A stretch of 64,000 nucleotides of DNA from Anaerobacillus alkalidiazotrophicus (GCF_001866055.1 NZ_MLQS01000007.1:65355-129354); one strand, 5' to 3'. Counted from the stretch's first letter, positions 45,610-54,264 are shown. Notes: generated from the sequence alone by a model not told the origin. Translations and numbers: made by a program.

Positions 45610-45655
45610 TCTATTAAAGCCGTTCATTTAATAGAGTGGCTTTCTTAATTTTTAA
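45610..45655 (+). terminator. Terminator before the second kinase
   Basis: AAGTCATTCTATTAAA pairs imperfectly with TTTAATAGAGTGGCTT, followed by a T-rich stretch. Confidence 0.6.
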
Positions 45656-45675
45656 TACAATTACATTTGTAAGCC

Positions 45676-45753
45676 TACTAGACTTATAATCCTAATTCTG
45701 TTAGATTTATAATTAAGTACGTTTCGACAAATTGCGATAATGACTTTTATTTT
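45676..45753 (+). promoter_or_regulatory. Conserved promoter region of agr-like kinase 2
   Basis: Same blocks as upstream of kinase 1: TAGACT (45679), 17 bases, TAGATT, overlapping TATAAT (45708), then TCGACA (45724) and GCGATAATG. The TCGACA-based promoter would place the start too close to the ribosome site, so the TAGACT/TATAAT set is favoured. Confidence 0.5.
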
Positions 45754-45767
45754 ATAAAGGAGAATAT

Positions 45768-45815
45768 ATGGCTATTATATGGTTTTCAAATTCAATAAGC
45801 CGTATCTTACGTTAA
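45768..45815 (+). CDS. 15-codon leader ORF ahead of kinase 2
   Basis: ATG 5 bases after AAGGAG encodes MAIIWFSNSISRILR and stops 4 bases before the kinase ATG (45820), in a different frame. The kinase has no ribosome site of its own, so translation probably re-initiates after this leader. A weak stem (TATGGCTATT with AATAAGCCGTA) lies inside it. Confidence 0.5.
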   Translation: MAIIWFSNSISRILR

Positions 45816-45819
45816 TCAA

Positions 45820-46653
45820 ATGGGTATTATTTTTTTAGTATTCATCATATTGATACAAATATTTCTAGTTTCAAATTTTATCATATCTATTATTGTAATT
45901 GGTGAAAGCTTTAAAATAGTAGGAGTACCAATTCAATTAATTATTATTATTTTATTAAATATGCTGTCAATTTTTATTCTTAGTAACATTTATAAGCGTG
46001 AAGAAAAACGAAAAATTAAACATACAGAAGCGACTCATTTGGAGCAATTTGGCTCTTTAGTTGCTTCAGTACGTTCTGACCGCCACGACCTTAATAATCA
46101 CTTGACAGTTATTTCAGGATTATTAAAAATAAAAAGTTATGATGCTGCCTCTAGTTATATTGAGCAAATGATTGGTGACATTCGCATTAATAATCAAGTG
46201 TTAACGATAAAAAGTCCTATTCTTGCATCCATTTTATTTGCTAAAATGAATGTATATCAAAGCGAAGAAATTTTATTTGAACTAAATGTGAAAAATGAAG
46301 AAATTGTCAAACAAATTTCTTCTACAGATTTAATTCGGTTAATTAGTAATTTACTAGACAATGCCTATGATGCAACCTTGGAACTGCCGTTTAATGAACG
46401 TAAAATCTCATTAGATATCTACGAGTTAGATGGTCAGTCAATCATTAATGTGAAAAATACTTGTATCCTTAAAATAATTGATAACACATTTTTTGAGTCG
46501 GGTTTTTCAACGAAAGGCGAAAATCGCGGTTTCGGTTTAACGATCATCAAGGAGATAACGAATAAATATAACGGAATATTAGTTACAAATAATAATGATA
46601 ATTTAGTTTCTTTTGAAATCCGTTTTCCAAATAACGGGAAAAACGTGGCTTAG
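45820..46653 (+). CDS. Short agr-type sensor histidine kinase 2
   Basis: 277-residue paralogue of the kinase at 43194, alignable over the full length. Same two N-terminal helices, H-box SVRSDRHDLNNHLTVISGLL (His89), NLLDNAYDA and NRGFGLTII. It is not followed by agrB or agrD; after a terminator and a family B repeat comes a second 154-residue membrane protein. It may sense the same peptide, a foreign one, or act as a phosphatase. No cognate regulator is visible. Confidence 0.85.
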   Translation: MGIIFLVFIILIQIFLVSNFIISIIVIGESFKIVGVPIQLIIIILLNMLSIFILSNIYKREEKRKIKHTEATHLEQFGSLVASVRSDRHDLNNHLTVISGLLKIKSYDAASSYIEQMIGDIRINNQVLTIKSPILASILFAKMNVYQSEEILFELNVKNEEIVKQISSTDLIRLISNLLDNAYDATLELPFNERKISLDIYELDGQSIINVKNTCILKIIDNTFFESGFSTKGENRGFGLTIIKEITNKYNGILVTNNNDNLVSFEIRFPNNGKNVA

Positions 46654-46666
46654 TTGCTACTATTGC

Positions 46667-46693
46667 TGTAGAGGTCCCGCTTCACTACGGGGG
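46667..46693 (+). terminator. Terminator after kinase 2
   Basis: AGGTCCCG with CGGGGGCCT (one bulge, one wobble) around CTTCACTA, then TTTTT. Confidence 0.75.
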
Positions 46694-46747
46694 CCTTTTT
46701 CTCACATATGAAACTATACAAGTTTTCGTTTAATACTAAATTAGTAA

Positions 46748-46960
46748 ATAAAGCTGAACTTCAATCAGTGGGGGTTTTCTTTCATCCTCCACTGATTGTT
46801 AGTTTAACTTATACCACGGGCATAAGAATAACTTTTATCAGCTTTCGCTGATAAAAGTTATTCTATATCGGACCTTTAGGGGCAGTTAATCCCCCACCTA
46901 GGCTTTTCGACTTTCTTAGCTTTAAGGTGGGGCCTTACTGTACCTTAAGAGTGGGATAAA
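46748..46960 (+). repeat. Repeat family B, full copy (B8)
   Basis: All segments present, including the 16-bp central stem AATAACTTTTATCAGC/GCTGATAAAAGTTATT around TTTC. It separates kinase 2 from the following membrane-protein gene. Confidence 0.85.
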
Positions 46961-47027
46961 TTAAATTATGGCCATTTTTTTGATTTTTATTAAAATTTAT
47001 GTACATACATCATGAAGGGAGATTCAC

Positions 47028-47492
47028 ATGGCTTGGTATAATTTATTTTTATTATCTATTCCAGAAGCATTCATTTTGCTTACACTCGTTTTTATGCTTT
47101 TAGGAATTTCGATTAAAGATAAGCTTAAATCTATCCTTATTTTTTCATTTTTATATGGTGGAGTTGCTTTTACCTTAACACTATTTATTAATATTACATT
47201 AAAGCCTTTCCTAACGTTTATTGCATTTGCATTATTTGTAGCTGTTATTTTTCGCTTCAAACTAATAAATGGATTTATTATTAGTTTAATCGCATTTGTG
47301 TTAATAAATATATTTGAAATAGCATTTATTTTACTTTATTTACAAATATTCTCTATAACCATCGAACAAATTCTAGCTAGCCCATTGCTACGAACATTAA
47401 TTAGTTATGCCGCTGTACAAATACCAATGCTACTTACAACATTGCTGTTACTTAAATTTAATCTGAAAATTAAGATGCCATTATTAAGATAA
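47028..47492 (+). CDS. 154-residue membrane protein of the agr locus (copy 2)
   Basis: Full-length paralogue of 44981-45445: same length, same start (MAW), same FSFLYGGVAF and KLINGFIISLIAF cores and same LKFNLKIKMPLLR tail. AAGGGAG precedes the ATG. It lies downstream of kinase 2 beyond a repeat, mirroring the first module. The stop codon is the TAA of repeat B7. Proposed role: membrane sensor or partner of the short kinase (inference). Confidence 0.75.
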   Translation: MAWYNLFLLSIPEAFILLTLVFMLLGISIKDKLKSILIFSFLYGGVAFTLTLFINITLKPFLTFIAFALFVAVIFRFKLINGFIISLIAFVLINIFEIAFILLYLQIFSITIEQILASPLLRTLISYAAVQIPMLLTTLLLLKFNLKIKMPLLR

Positions 47493-47603
47493 AGCTAAAT
47501 TTCAATCAGTGTAGAGGTTCTTAATCACCACTGCACCGAAACTTTTCGATATTCTTACGTTTTGTGAGGTGGAGTTTTTACTGTCCCTTGAGAGTGGGAT
47601 AAA
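47489..47603 (+). repeat. Repeat family B, diverged and deleted copy (B7)
   Basis: Begins ATAAAGCTAAATTTCAATCA and ends TTGAGAGTGGGATAAA; the left hairpin is degraded and the centre missing. Its first TAA ends the preceding gene. Confidence 0.75.
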
Positions 47604-47621
47604 TATTAGAAACTTAACAAC

Positions 47622-47656
47622 ATAAATCGGTTGGTACTAGATACCAACCGATTTAT
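47622..47656 (-). terminator. ger operon terminator
   Basis: Perfect 15-bp stem (ATAAATCGGTTGGTA and complement), 5-base loop, overlapping the gerC stop codon. Confidence 0.8.
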
Positions 47657-48843
47657 TCCATTTCATCTAAAAAGCTTCTTGTTCTAGTACCATCTCTACG
47701 TAAAAATACTTTCGCCTGAACAGTAATTTCGGCCTTTTTAAACTCCTCATCCCAATTTTCCTTTACCTTTTTAAACTTTTGGTAATGCTGCCTTCGTAAC
47801 GCATCTCCAAAGCCAAAAATATCGATCCCGAATTCTTCTTGGACATGAGTAATTGTATCCTTGATAGTTTTTTCAATTTCTTTTTTCGTTTCTTCCTCCA
47901 TTAAATCAAATCGAGTTAGATTATCTACCGGAACTACACTTTCGTCTGAAAGTAAATCACCTTCAATCATCAAATCTATGGTAATTTCAGGTCGATTATT
48001 TTTATAATCGGTTTTAAGACTAGTATGTGAATTAAAAATCTGTACAGCGAAAAAGTTCCCTTCTGGTGTTGTCGCAGTCAAGGTTGTTTTTTTAATATTA
48101 TTTCGTGTCCACATATAATCTCGTGTTTGATCCACATTTAAATAGCCCACTAACTTATCTTTGTTAAATAACGATAACCCGTTTAATACAACGATGGCAT
48201 CAAGATCTGATTTTCTATTATTTTCTACACTATCTCCTTTTTTCGGGTCGCCTTGAACGGTAACAGCTGCAGCAACTGAATGCCTACCTTCTGAAATAAT
48301 ATTATGGGTGAAATCTGTTAAACGAAGCTCGGGATACCCGCCCCATTCCTCTTCCATCGATCTAAATTGTGCATCCATCTTCATTGAAGGTATACGATAA
48401 AGTGGATAAGTCGTACCAATAATATCGCTCGCTTTTACTCCTCTTGCAATCACTAAATGAAAGTCGTTACGAAATTCAGCACTTCTCTCAATATATTGTA
48501 AAAAAGGCGCTATTCCTTCCCTTGCCAATTCTTCGTCAATCACAACCACTCGAGTATGTGAAAAATTCAACACTCTTGTTAACCCGACGTTCATTTTATC
48601 ACTTATTTCGGCAATTAAATTTCCTTCAGCCGAAAAAGTAATTGTACCAGTATTTCCTTGTGTGGTCTCACCACCAAATTCTTCAGCATTTATTGCTTCA
48701 ACAGTTAATAAATATTGATATTTATCACCTTTTTCAATCGCCATTCCTGAGACAAAGCTAACCTCATTTAATTCAGTTCGATCCCAACATCCACATAATC
48801 CAAACAATATTACAATGAGCAAAAGTAGACGTACCATCCTCAA
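47653..48843 (-). CDS. Ger(x)C-family germinant receptor lipoprotein
   Basis: C subunit of a spore germinant receptor, 396 residues. Signal peptide with lipobox LCGC (Cys at 18), then WDRTELNEVSFVSGMAIEK, the family opening. The C-terminal domain has EFGIDIFGFGDALRRQ. It sits on the outer face of the spore inner membrane. A TTG at 48843 has a GGTGG site; an ATG at 48837 is the alternative. It overlaps the A-subunit gene by 4 bases. Confidence 0.93.
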   Translation of the reverse strand: MRMVRLLLLIVILFGLCGCWDRTELNEVSFVSGMAIEKGDKYQYLLTVEAINAEEFGGETTQGNTGTITFSAEGNLIAEISDKMNVGLTRVLNFSHTRVVVIDEELAREGIAPFLQYIERSAEFRNDFHLVIARGVKASDIIGTTYPLYRIPSMKMDAQFRSMEEEWGGYPELRLTDFTHNIISEGRHSVAAAVTVQGDPKKGDSVENNRKSDLDAIVVLNGLSLFNKDKLVGYLNVDQTRDYMWTRNNIKKTTLTATTPEGNFFAVQIFNSHTSLKTDYKNNRPEITIDLMIEGDLLSDESVVPVDNLTRFDLMEEETKKEIEKTIKDTITHVQEEFGIDIFGFGDALRRQHYQKFKKVKENWDEEFKKAEITVQAKVFLRRDGTRTRSFLDEME

Positions 48844-50426
48844 GATTTTCCACCATCTTGACTTGAATCTACTGACATTTCTGCTATATTACGATTGTTC
48901 AAATAATGGGGACGTTTTTTTAAAGTTTGCATAGGGAAGCGAACAAATACATCCTTTTGATCTTCCATGATAAATGGACCTAAAGGAGCTAAATATGGTA
49001 TACCAAAAGAACGTAAACTTGCCAAATGCGTGATGACAAGGATGATCCCAACGATCATTCCATATAAACCAAGAGCTGCGGTGAGTATCAGTAATCCAAA
49101 GCGCAAAAGCCTTGATGCATTCCCAAACGAATAAATTGGCGACACGAAGCTAGCAATTGCTGTTAGAGCAACGATAATTACTAAGAGGTTAGATACAAGC
49201 CCTGCTTCAACAGCTGCTTGACCAATAACCAATGTGCCAACAATGGATACGGCTTGACCGACTGCTCTAGGCATTCGTACACCTGCTTCGCGTAAAATTT
49301 CAAATGTGACTTCCATAGTTAAAATTTCAATAACTGCTGGAAATGGTACTCCTTCTCTTTGGGCTTGTATCTTAAAAACTAGAGCTGTGGGAATAAGCTC
49401 ATGGTGAAACGTTGTTAGTCCGATATAAAGTGACGGTAAAACCCAAGAAAGTGAAAAAGCTAAGTAACGAATCATTCGCACAAAAGAGCTTATAAGGAAA
49501 CCTTGATAATAATCTTCACTCACTTTAAAAAAATCTGTTATTACTACTGGCATGACCAAAACAAACGGCGTGCCGTCAACGATAACAGCAATTTTCCCCT
49601 CAATTAAAGACTGGGCTATTGTATCAGGTCGGTCGGTATGATAAATCGTGGGAAATGGGGTGACCACCTGATCATTGATTAACTCCTCTAAATTTCCCGA
49701 ATCAAAAATACCATTGATTTTTAAATCTTGAATACGTTTTCGAATTTCCTCAACAATTTCTCCACTTGCAAGATAGTCTAAGTACGTAATACAAACAGAT
49801 GTTTTAGTATCCTGACCTATGATGATATTCTCACATATTAATTTCGGGTTTTTTATTCTTCTTCTTATTAAGCTTACATTGGTAGTTATAGATTCTGTAA
49901 AACTGTCTTTCGGTCCACGAATAATCGTTTGGGTATTTGATTGCTCAATTGCTCTTTGTTCACTTGAAACTGTATTGATAGCTAACCCAGAATTGATACC
50001 CGAGATCAAAATGATTGTATATCCTAAAAGGACGTGCCAAATCACGTCATGATCATATTCAAGAATAACAACATCAGCACTAGCAAAGTAATCTTTCTTA
50101 AAGGATAGCAACTGTTGATTAGATGAAATAGTGTTTTTTTGTCCCTGTGTATGAGCCAACCTTTCCATAATTTGCTCAGACACTTTGCTTTCATCCACCA
50201 TACTTTTCAAGTAAAGGATGATTCCTTCTTGACCACCGATATGGATTTGTTTTAATAAAAAGTCAAAGTTTTTATTAAACAAATGGTTATAACGAGCTTC
50301 GTTTTTTTGAAGATCAGAAGAAATTTCAGTCCCTTCAACCTCATTACCTAAAAGATCATTTGCCGTTTTCGGTTGATGTATACTCTGTTTTGGTTTTACT
50401 TTTAAAATGCTATTAAATAATTTCAT
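48840..50426 (-). CDS. GerA-family germinant receptor A subunit
   Basis: 528 residues. The N-terminal soluble domain (about 30-290) precedes four or five membrane helices. Conserved GerA stretches include SVCITYLDYLASGEIV, DRPDTIAQSLIEGKIAVIVDGTPFVLVMP and ILREAGVRMPRAVGQAVSIVG. With the B and C subunits it forms a receptor for amino acids or sugars that triggers germination. The start overlaps the gerB stop (ATGA). The germinant is not predictable. Confidence 0.95.
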   Translation of the reverse strand: MKLFNSILKVKPKQSIHQPKTANDLLGNEVEGTEISSDLQKNEARYNHLFNKNFDFLLKQIHIGGQEGIILYLKSMVDESKVSEQIMERLAHTQGQKNTISSNQQLLSFKKDYFASADVVILEYDHDVIWHVLLGYTIILISGINSGLAINTVSSEQRAIEQSNTQTIIRGPKDSFTESITTNVSLIRRRIKNPKLICENIIIGQDTKTSVCITYLDYLASGEIVEEIRKRIQDLKINGIFDSGNLEELINDQVVTPFPTIYHTDRPDTIAQSLIEGKIAVIVDGTPFVLVMPVVITDFFKVSEDYYQGFLISSFVRMIRYLAFSLSWVLPSLYIGLTTFHHELIPTALVFKIQAQREGVPFPAVIEILTMEVTFEILREAGVRMPRAVGQAVSIVGTLVIGQAAVEAGLVSNLLVIIVALTAIASFVSPIYSFGNASRLLRFGLLILTAALGLYGMIVGIILVITHLASLRSFGIPYLAPLGPFIMEDQKDVFVRFPMQTLKKRPHYLNNRNIAEMSVDSSQDGGKS

Positions 50427-51547
50427 TGCTTCGCACCTTCTAACAACTTTTTATTTTTCCTATTCTTTCGTAATACGAGTAAAAGAAGGACAATAGGAAT
50501 TCCAAATTGAAATGGTAAATGTAGTACATACGGAACGACTTCTAAACCTTCTTCAAAGTGTTCATAAATGTTGTCTGCATTTAAAATTGAAAGAAATGGT
50601 ATACTCAATGAAATTGGAATCACATAGGTACGATACGAAATCTTAAATATTGACTCTAACCCTTTCAACCCAGCATAAAAGAAAACACTAACCTTAATGA
50701 TAATCCCAAGCATTAAAATAAATACTACAAGAATATCGACTCGTTCAATAAATTCTAGAACAAAAATCTCTCTTGATGCTGCTAAAAGCGGAAACATCGT
50801 ACGATTTTTTATCTCTTCTCCAATAGTTACAATTTGAAACAGTTGAGAAAGTACAATAAAAACACCGGCAAAAATGACAGATATTACACTTACTTTTCCT
50901 ACGTACTTAAAATTACTTACCGAACTCATCAATACCGTAAACACAACAAGTTCACCATACGGAAACGTCATTCTTAATGGATAAATATCCCTAAATAGCG
51001 GCGAAAACCCTTCAGCAAGAAATGGTTGTAAATTTTCAAACGAAACTTGACCAGAAAATATTATTAATAAAAACACTAAAAATATAGATGTGATCATAAA
51101 CGGTGTAAATAACTCGGTGACACGAGCCAAGATTTCTACTCCTTGGAATACGATATACAAAACTACAACCATAAGCGTAATAACAATTATTTCAAGAGGG
51201 GTCATCTGCAAAATCGTTATTTTCATCATTTCGCCTAAATCACGAATATTCCGGGTGCATATATAGAAGAAATAATTGACATATGCAAAAATTAATAACT
51301 TACCAAAAACTCTCCCACATGTTTCATCAATTATTTCATACAAGTTTTTCTGATTTGATGTTTTAACGAAGAAATAATAAAACAAGACAAATACAGCACC
51401 AATAACCATTGCAATCATTTCAGTTAACCAAAAATCTTCTTTCGATTCTGCCCCCCCACCGACAACAACGGTCGTGCCGAGTGTAAAGATGAGAATTAAT
51501 ACAAATAGTTGCCATAATGATATATTTTCTTTTTGTATTTTATACAT
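50423..51547 (-). CDS. GerB-family germinant receptor permease subunit
   Basis: 374 residues with ten helices, of the GerB/GRAA endospore permease family (APC superfamily). Opening MYKIQKENISLWQLFVLILIF. It is the ligand-binding subunit in related receptors. GAGAGGG precedes the ATG. It is followed with overlap by the A subunit. A decayed second copy of its first exon-sized stretch lies just upstream at 51780-51881. Confidence 0.93.
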   Translation of the reverse strand: MYKIQKENISLWQLFVLILIFTLGTTVVVGGGAESKEDFWLTEMIAMVIGAVFVLFYYFFVKTSNQKNLYEIIDETCGRVFGKLLIFAYVNYFFYICTRNIRDLGEMMKITILQMTPLEIIVITLMVVVLYIVFQGVEILARVTELFTPFMITSIFLVFLLIIFSGQVSFENLQPFLAEGFSPLFRDIYPLRMTFPYGELVVFTVLMSSVSNFKYVGKVSVISVIFAGVFIVLSQLFQIVTIGEEIKNRTMFPLLAASREIFVLEFIERVDILVVFILMLGIIIKVSVFFYAGLKGLESIFKISYRTYVIPISLSIPFLSILNADNIYEHFEEGLEVVPYVLHLPFQFGIPIVLLLLVLRKNRKNKKLLEGAKQ

Positions 51548-51779
51548 AAGTTGAACCCTCTCATCCCTTATTCAGACTTAACAAAGAATGTATATGTTGG
51601 AATTATGATTAGGTTTTCCCTTCTCTAATAAAATATGTGAAAGAAGAAACATCTCTATTAAACATCACACGCATGATAAACTATTACTTGAGCTAAATTA
51701 AACAGCTTGCTGTTTTGATTTTTTTCGTTTCTATTGGATTAATGTTACAATTAGTAATAAATAAAAAAGGGATTCGGAT

Positions 51780-51881
51780 TTAAAAAAACGGTAACAACAA
51801 CAATCGTTGACCCTAATAGATAGTCATCATTAAAACAAAAAGTTGCCATAGTGAAATTTGTTCTCTGCTACTTATATTCAT
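51780..51881 (-). pseudogene. Decayed gerB N-terminus
   Basis: On the minus strand an ATG overlapping the stop of the 2-TM gene (ATGA) encodes MNISSREQISLWQLFVLMMT then I, Y and a stop. After a one-base shift the homology goes on as LGSTIVVVT, matching the intact GerB start (ISLWQLFVLILIFTLGTTVVV). The rest of the gene is gone. Confidence 0.8.
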
Positions 51882-52126
51882 ACATTAACCTTTTTTGGGG
51901 ATGATTTATTATTCTTTTTTTGTTTATGTAAGCGATAATCTGTCAACACACATATAAATAAACCTAGTATTGCAGGAACGGCAACAATCGTTCTTCTTGT
52001 TCCAATATCAAAAGAATATAACGCTAGTAAGCTTTGAATAAAAGGTTCTTTGTAAACTAACATATCTAAAAAGGATAAAAGTAAAATAAGACCTGCGAAT
52101 ACGAGAATATAAATAAATGTAACCAT
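51878..52126 (-). CDS. Small 2-TM protein of the germinant receptor operon (D-type)
   Basis: 82 residues with two membrane helices (about 3-22 and 48-66) and a lysine-rich tail (HKQKKNNKSSPKKVNV). Small 2-TM 'D' proteins are known companions of ger operons in Bacillus and modulate receptor function. The ATG at 52126 has a GGAG site; an ATG seven codons earlier overlaps that site. Its stop overlaps the start of the decayed gerB, so it once formed an operon with that copy. Confidence 0.75.
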   Translation of the reverse strand: MVTFIYILVFAGLILLLSFLDMLVYKEPFIQSLLALYSFDIGTRRTIVAVPAILGLFICVLTDYRLHKQKKNNKSSPKKVNV

Positions 52127-52219
52127 GGTGCTCCCACTCCTGAACATCTTTGAAATTTGTCGATTGACTTATTACCATTTTTTCTTATTTACTCTAAAAC
52201 TATGCAAAATTTCTTGTCA

Positions 52220-52254
52220 AAAAAGCTGATACCAAATTACGGTATCAGCTTTTT
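52220..52254 (-). terminator. Terminator of the BASS transporter gene
   Basis: Perfect 14-bp stem (AAAAAGCTGATACC and complement) with a 7-base loop. Confidence 0.82.
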
Positions 52255-52355
52255 CTATAATAAAATTTAACTAAACGAAAACGTTGTTAACATTAATTAG
52301 TAACAGAGCATTTTATGGTAGTCTGAACTATGACCACTTTTTTAAAATAAATTTA

Positions 52356-53321
52356 CTAAACTGCCTCTTTTTGTGCAGCTTCCTTTTTAGATAGTCGCTG
52401 AAGCATATGACCATTAAACGATGCTAATAATTGTTGGATGAGCATAGCTGAAATAACAGGAATAGCAACCGGAGCTGGAAAGAATGTGATTGCAATAACC
52501 GCTCCTGCACTAATATTTCTCATTCCAGTGTTAAATGTTAATGCAACCAAATCTTCATATTCCCAACGGAAAATGATTTTTATAACTAACCACCCTATGA
52601 CATACCCTGTTGAGCATAACATGATGATCGTTGCAATGATACCGGCTAATTTCCAGCTAACATCCGCTAGATGTGGTGCGACTGCTGCACTATTAATTGC
52701 AACGACTATACCAAGTCCTATTTTTGTAAAAGGAGCTAATTTAGGACTTAAACTCACCTTTACTTTCCCTTTACTCAATTGATTTAACAACATTCCGAGT
52801 AAGGATGGAGCGACAATCATCCAAAACAATCCGTTCAACATTCCCCATTGATTAATGTTCACATTCGAACCAACTAATAATTTTAAACTATAAGTAACAA
52901 TTAAGGGTGAAAGAATAGTATTAAGCAAAATAATTGAAAGTGTTAATGGGACATTTCCCTTGTAAATATTGACCCAAATAAGACTAATAATACCTGTTGG
53001 GATAACAAATGCGATAACAAGCCCTGTAATCGTATGTGGGTCATCATAAAAAAATATCTTGCCAATCCCTAGAGCAATTAGTGGCATGATAACATGAAGG
53101 ATAAAAAAGCATACGAGAATTGGTTTAGGGTGAAGTAAGACTCGTTTCAAATCAAAAAAATTAGAGTTTAAACTTCCTGAGAAAGTCATGAACGCAAAAA
53201 TCCATGGAACTAAAAACGTTAACGGTAACAACCAAGCTGTAAGAAGTACACCAATAACTACACCCGTCGGAGTAATCACTGGCATTACCTTTTCTAAAAC
53301 CTTATTCATTTGTATTAACAT
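52356..53321 (-). CDS. Bile acid:sodium symporter (BASS) family transporter
   Basis: 321 residues, about nine or ten helices, BASS family (YocS-like). Conserved stretches include FMTFSGSLN, FVIPTGIISLIWVN and TFNTGMRNISAGAVIAI. Members move organic anions such as pantoate, pyruvate or keto acids with Na+; the substrate is unknown. The ATG at 53321 follows GGGGGA by 9 bases. Its upstream region starts inside repeat C2 (53342). Confidence 0.85.
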   Translation of the reverse strand: MLIQMNKVLEKVMPVITPTGVVIGVLLTAWLLPLTFLVPWIFAFMTFSGSLNSNFFDLKRVLLHPKPILVCFFILHVIMPLIALGIGKIFFYDDPHTITGLVIAFVIPTGIISLIWVNIYKGNVPLTLSIILLNTILSPLIVTYSLKLLVGSNVNINQWGMLNGLFWMIVAPSLLGMLLNQLSKGKVKVSLSPKLAPFTKIGLGIVVAINSAAVAPHLADVSWKLAGIIATIIMLCSTGYVIGWLVIKIIFRWEYEDLVALTFNTGMRNISAGAVIAITFFPAPVAIPVISAMLIQQLLASFNGHMLQRLSKKEAAQKEAV

Positions 53322-53341
53322 GTAGGCAAATCCCCCATTAT

Positions 53342-53500
53342 AAGAAAAGCGCAAGGCGCCCGCCTATCGGCGACAAACACTGGAAGGCCTACTCTAGCGG
53401 TCGTTTTTTGGCCGAAAGAGTAGGGCTGAAGTGATCGAGCCGATGGCGCCTGGAGCTAGACAGTTTCTAAGTTAGAAATTTATAAATTATGATTATGTTA
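53342..53500 (+). repeat. Repeat family C copy (C2)
   Basis: Starts AAGAAAAGCGCAAGGCGCC, has a central CTACTCT...AGAGTAG hairpin, and ends GGCGCCTGGAGCTAGACAG followed by TTTCTAAGTTAGAAATTTAT. About 159 bp, no coding capacity. Confidence 0.75.
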
Positions 53501-53793
53501 TAAAAACTATGCTCCATAGTTCTCTATTTATTATTATAACTTTTGGTTCTAGAGGTTGAAGTAATATTTTTAAAACTTTGTCAAAGAGTGAATATCATAA
53601 TTACAAAAGTGAGCTACACTAATCTACGACTAGTTACTTAGTGTGAAAATAATGTATTATGAAATTTTAGATATTCAAATTTGTTATTATCGAATAATGA
53701 CAACGCATTACGCTAAGGTTATAATAAATTGTTAGCTTTTATAAGAAATTATAACACGAACCAACTCATTAAAAGAACACGAAGGAGACATAA
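53501..53793. other. Gene-free stretch
   Basis: AT-rich region upstream of the SET gene. Nothing recognisable. Confidence 0.4.
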
Positions 53794-54180
53794 ATGATTG
53801 AGGTAAAGACTTCCACGTTATGCAATGGAGAATTCAATAGAGGTATATTTGCAACACAAGATATAAAAAAAGGAACCTTAATCCACGAAGCGCCTGTTAT
53901 CCCCTATCCTAATGAAGAACATATTTTAATCGAGCATACGGTTCTTAGTGATTATGTATACGAGTATGGGAAAAATCATACTGCAGTTGTTTTAGGATAT
54001 GGCATGTTATTTAATCACTCTTATGAACCAAATGCAACTTATGATATAAATTTTAAGAACCACACCTTTGAATATTATGCTTATACTGATATAAAAGCTG
54101 GCCAAGAAATCTTAATTAACTACAATGGTGAAGTTGATGATTTAGAGCCATTATGGTTTCTTAAAGATAAAAACGAGTAA
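53794..54180 (+). CDS. Small SET-domain protein
   Basis: 128 residues consisting of a SET domain only. N-terminal RGIFATQDIKKGTLIHEAPV, the signature LFNHSYEPNATY (NHS motif, about residue 75) and AGQEILINYNG (the E-x-x-x-x-Y motif) are present. SET enzymes methylate lysine in eukaryotes; small bacterial versions bind AdoMet but have no known substrate. The post-SET cysteines are absent. GAAGGAG precedes the ATG. It is monocistronic with a strong terminator. Confidence 0.85.
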   Translation: MIEVKTSTLCNGEFNRGIFATQDIKKGTLIHEAPVIPYPNEEHILIEHTVLSDYVYEYGKNHTAVVLGYGMLFNHSYEPNATYDINFKNHTFEYYAYTDIKAGQEILINYNGEVDDLEPLWFLKDKNE

Positions 54181-54220
54181 TAACAGATAGCTTAAAGTTG
54201 TGCTATACGTAAAATAAAGA

Positions 54221-54264
54221 AATAAAGCTTAACTTCACATACTGATCGAAAGTTAAGCTTTATT
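54221..54264 (+). terminator. Terminator after the SET gene
   Basis: Perfect 15-bp stem (AATAAAGCTTAACTT and complement), 14-base loop, then TTTTT. Confidence 0.88.
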
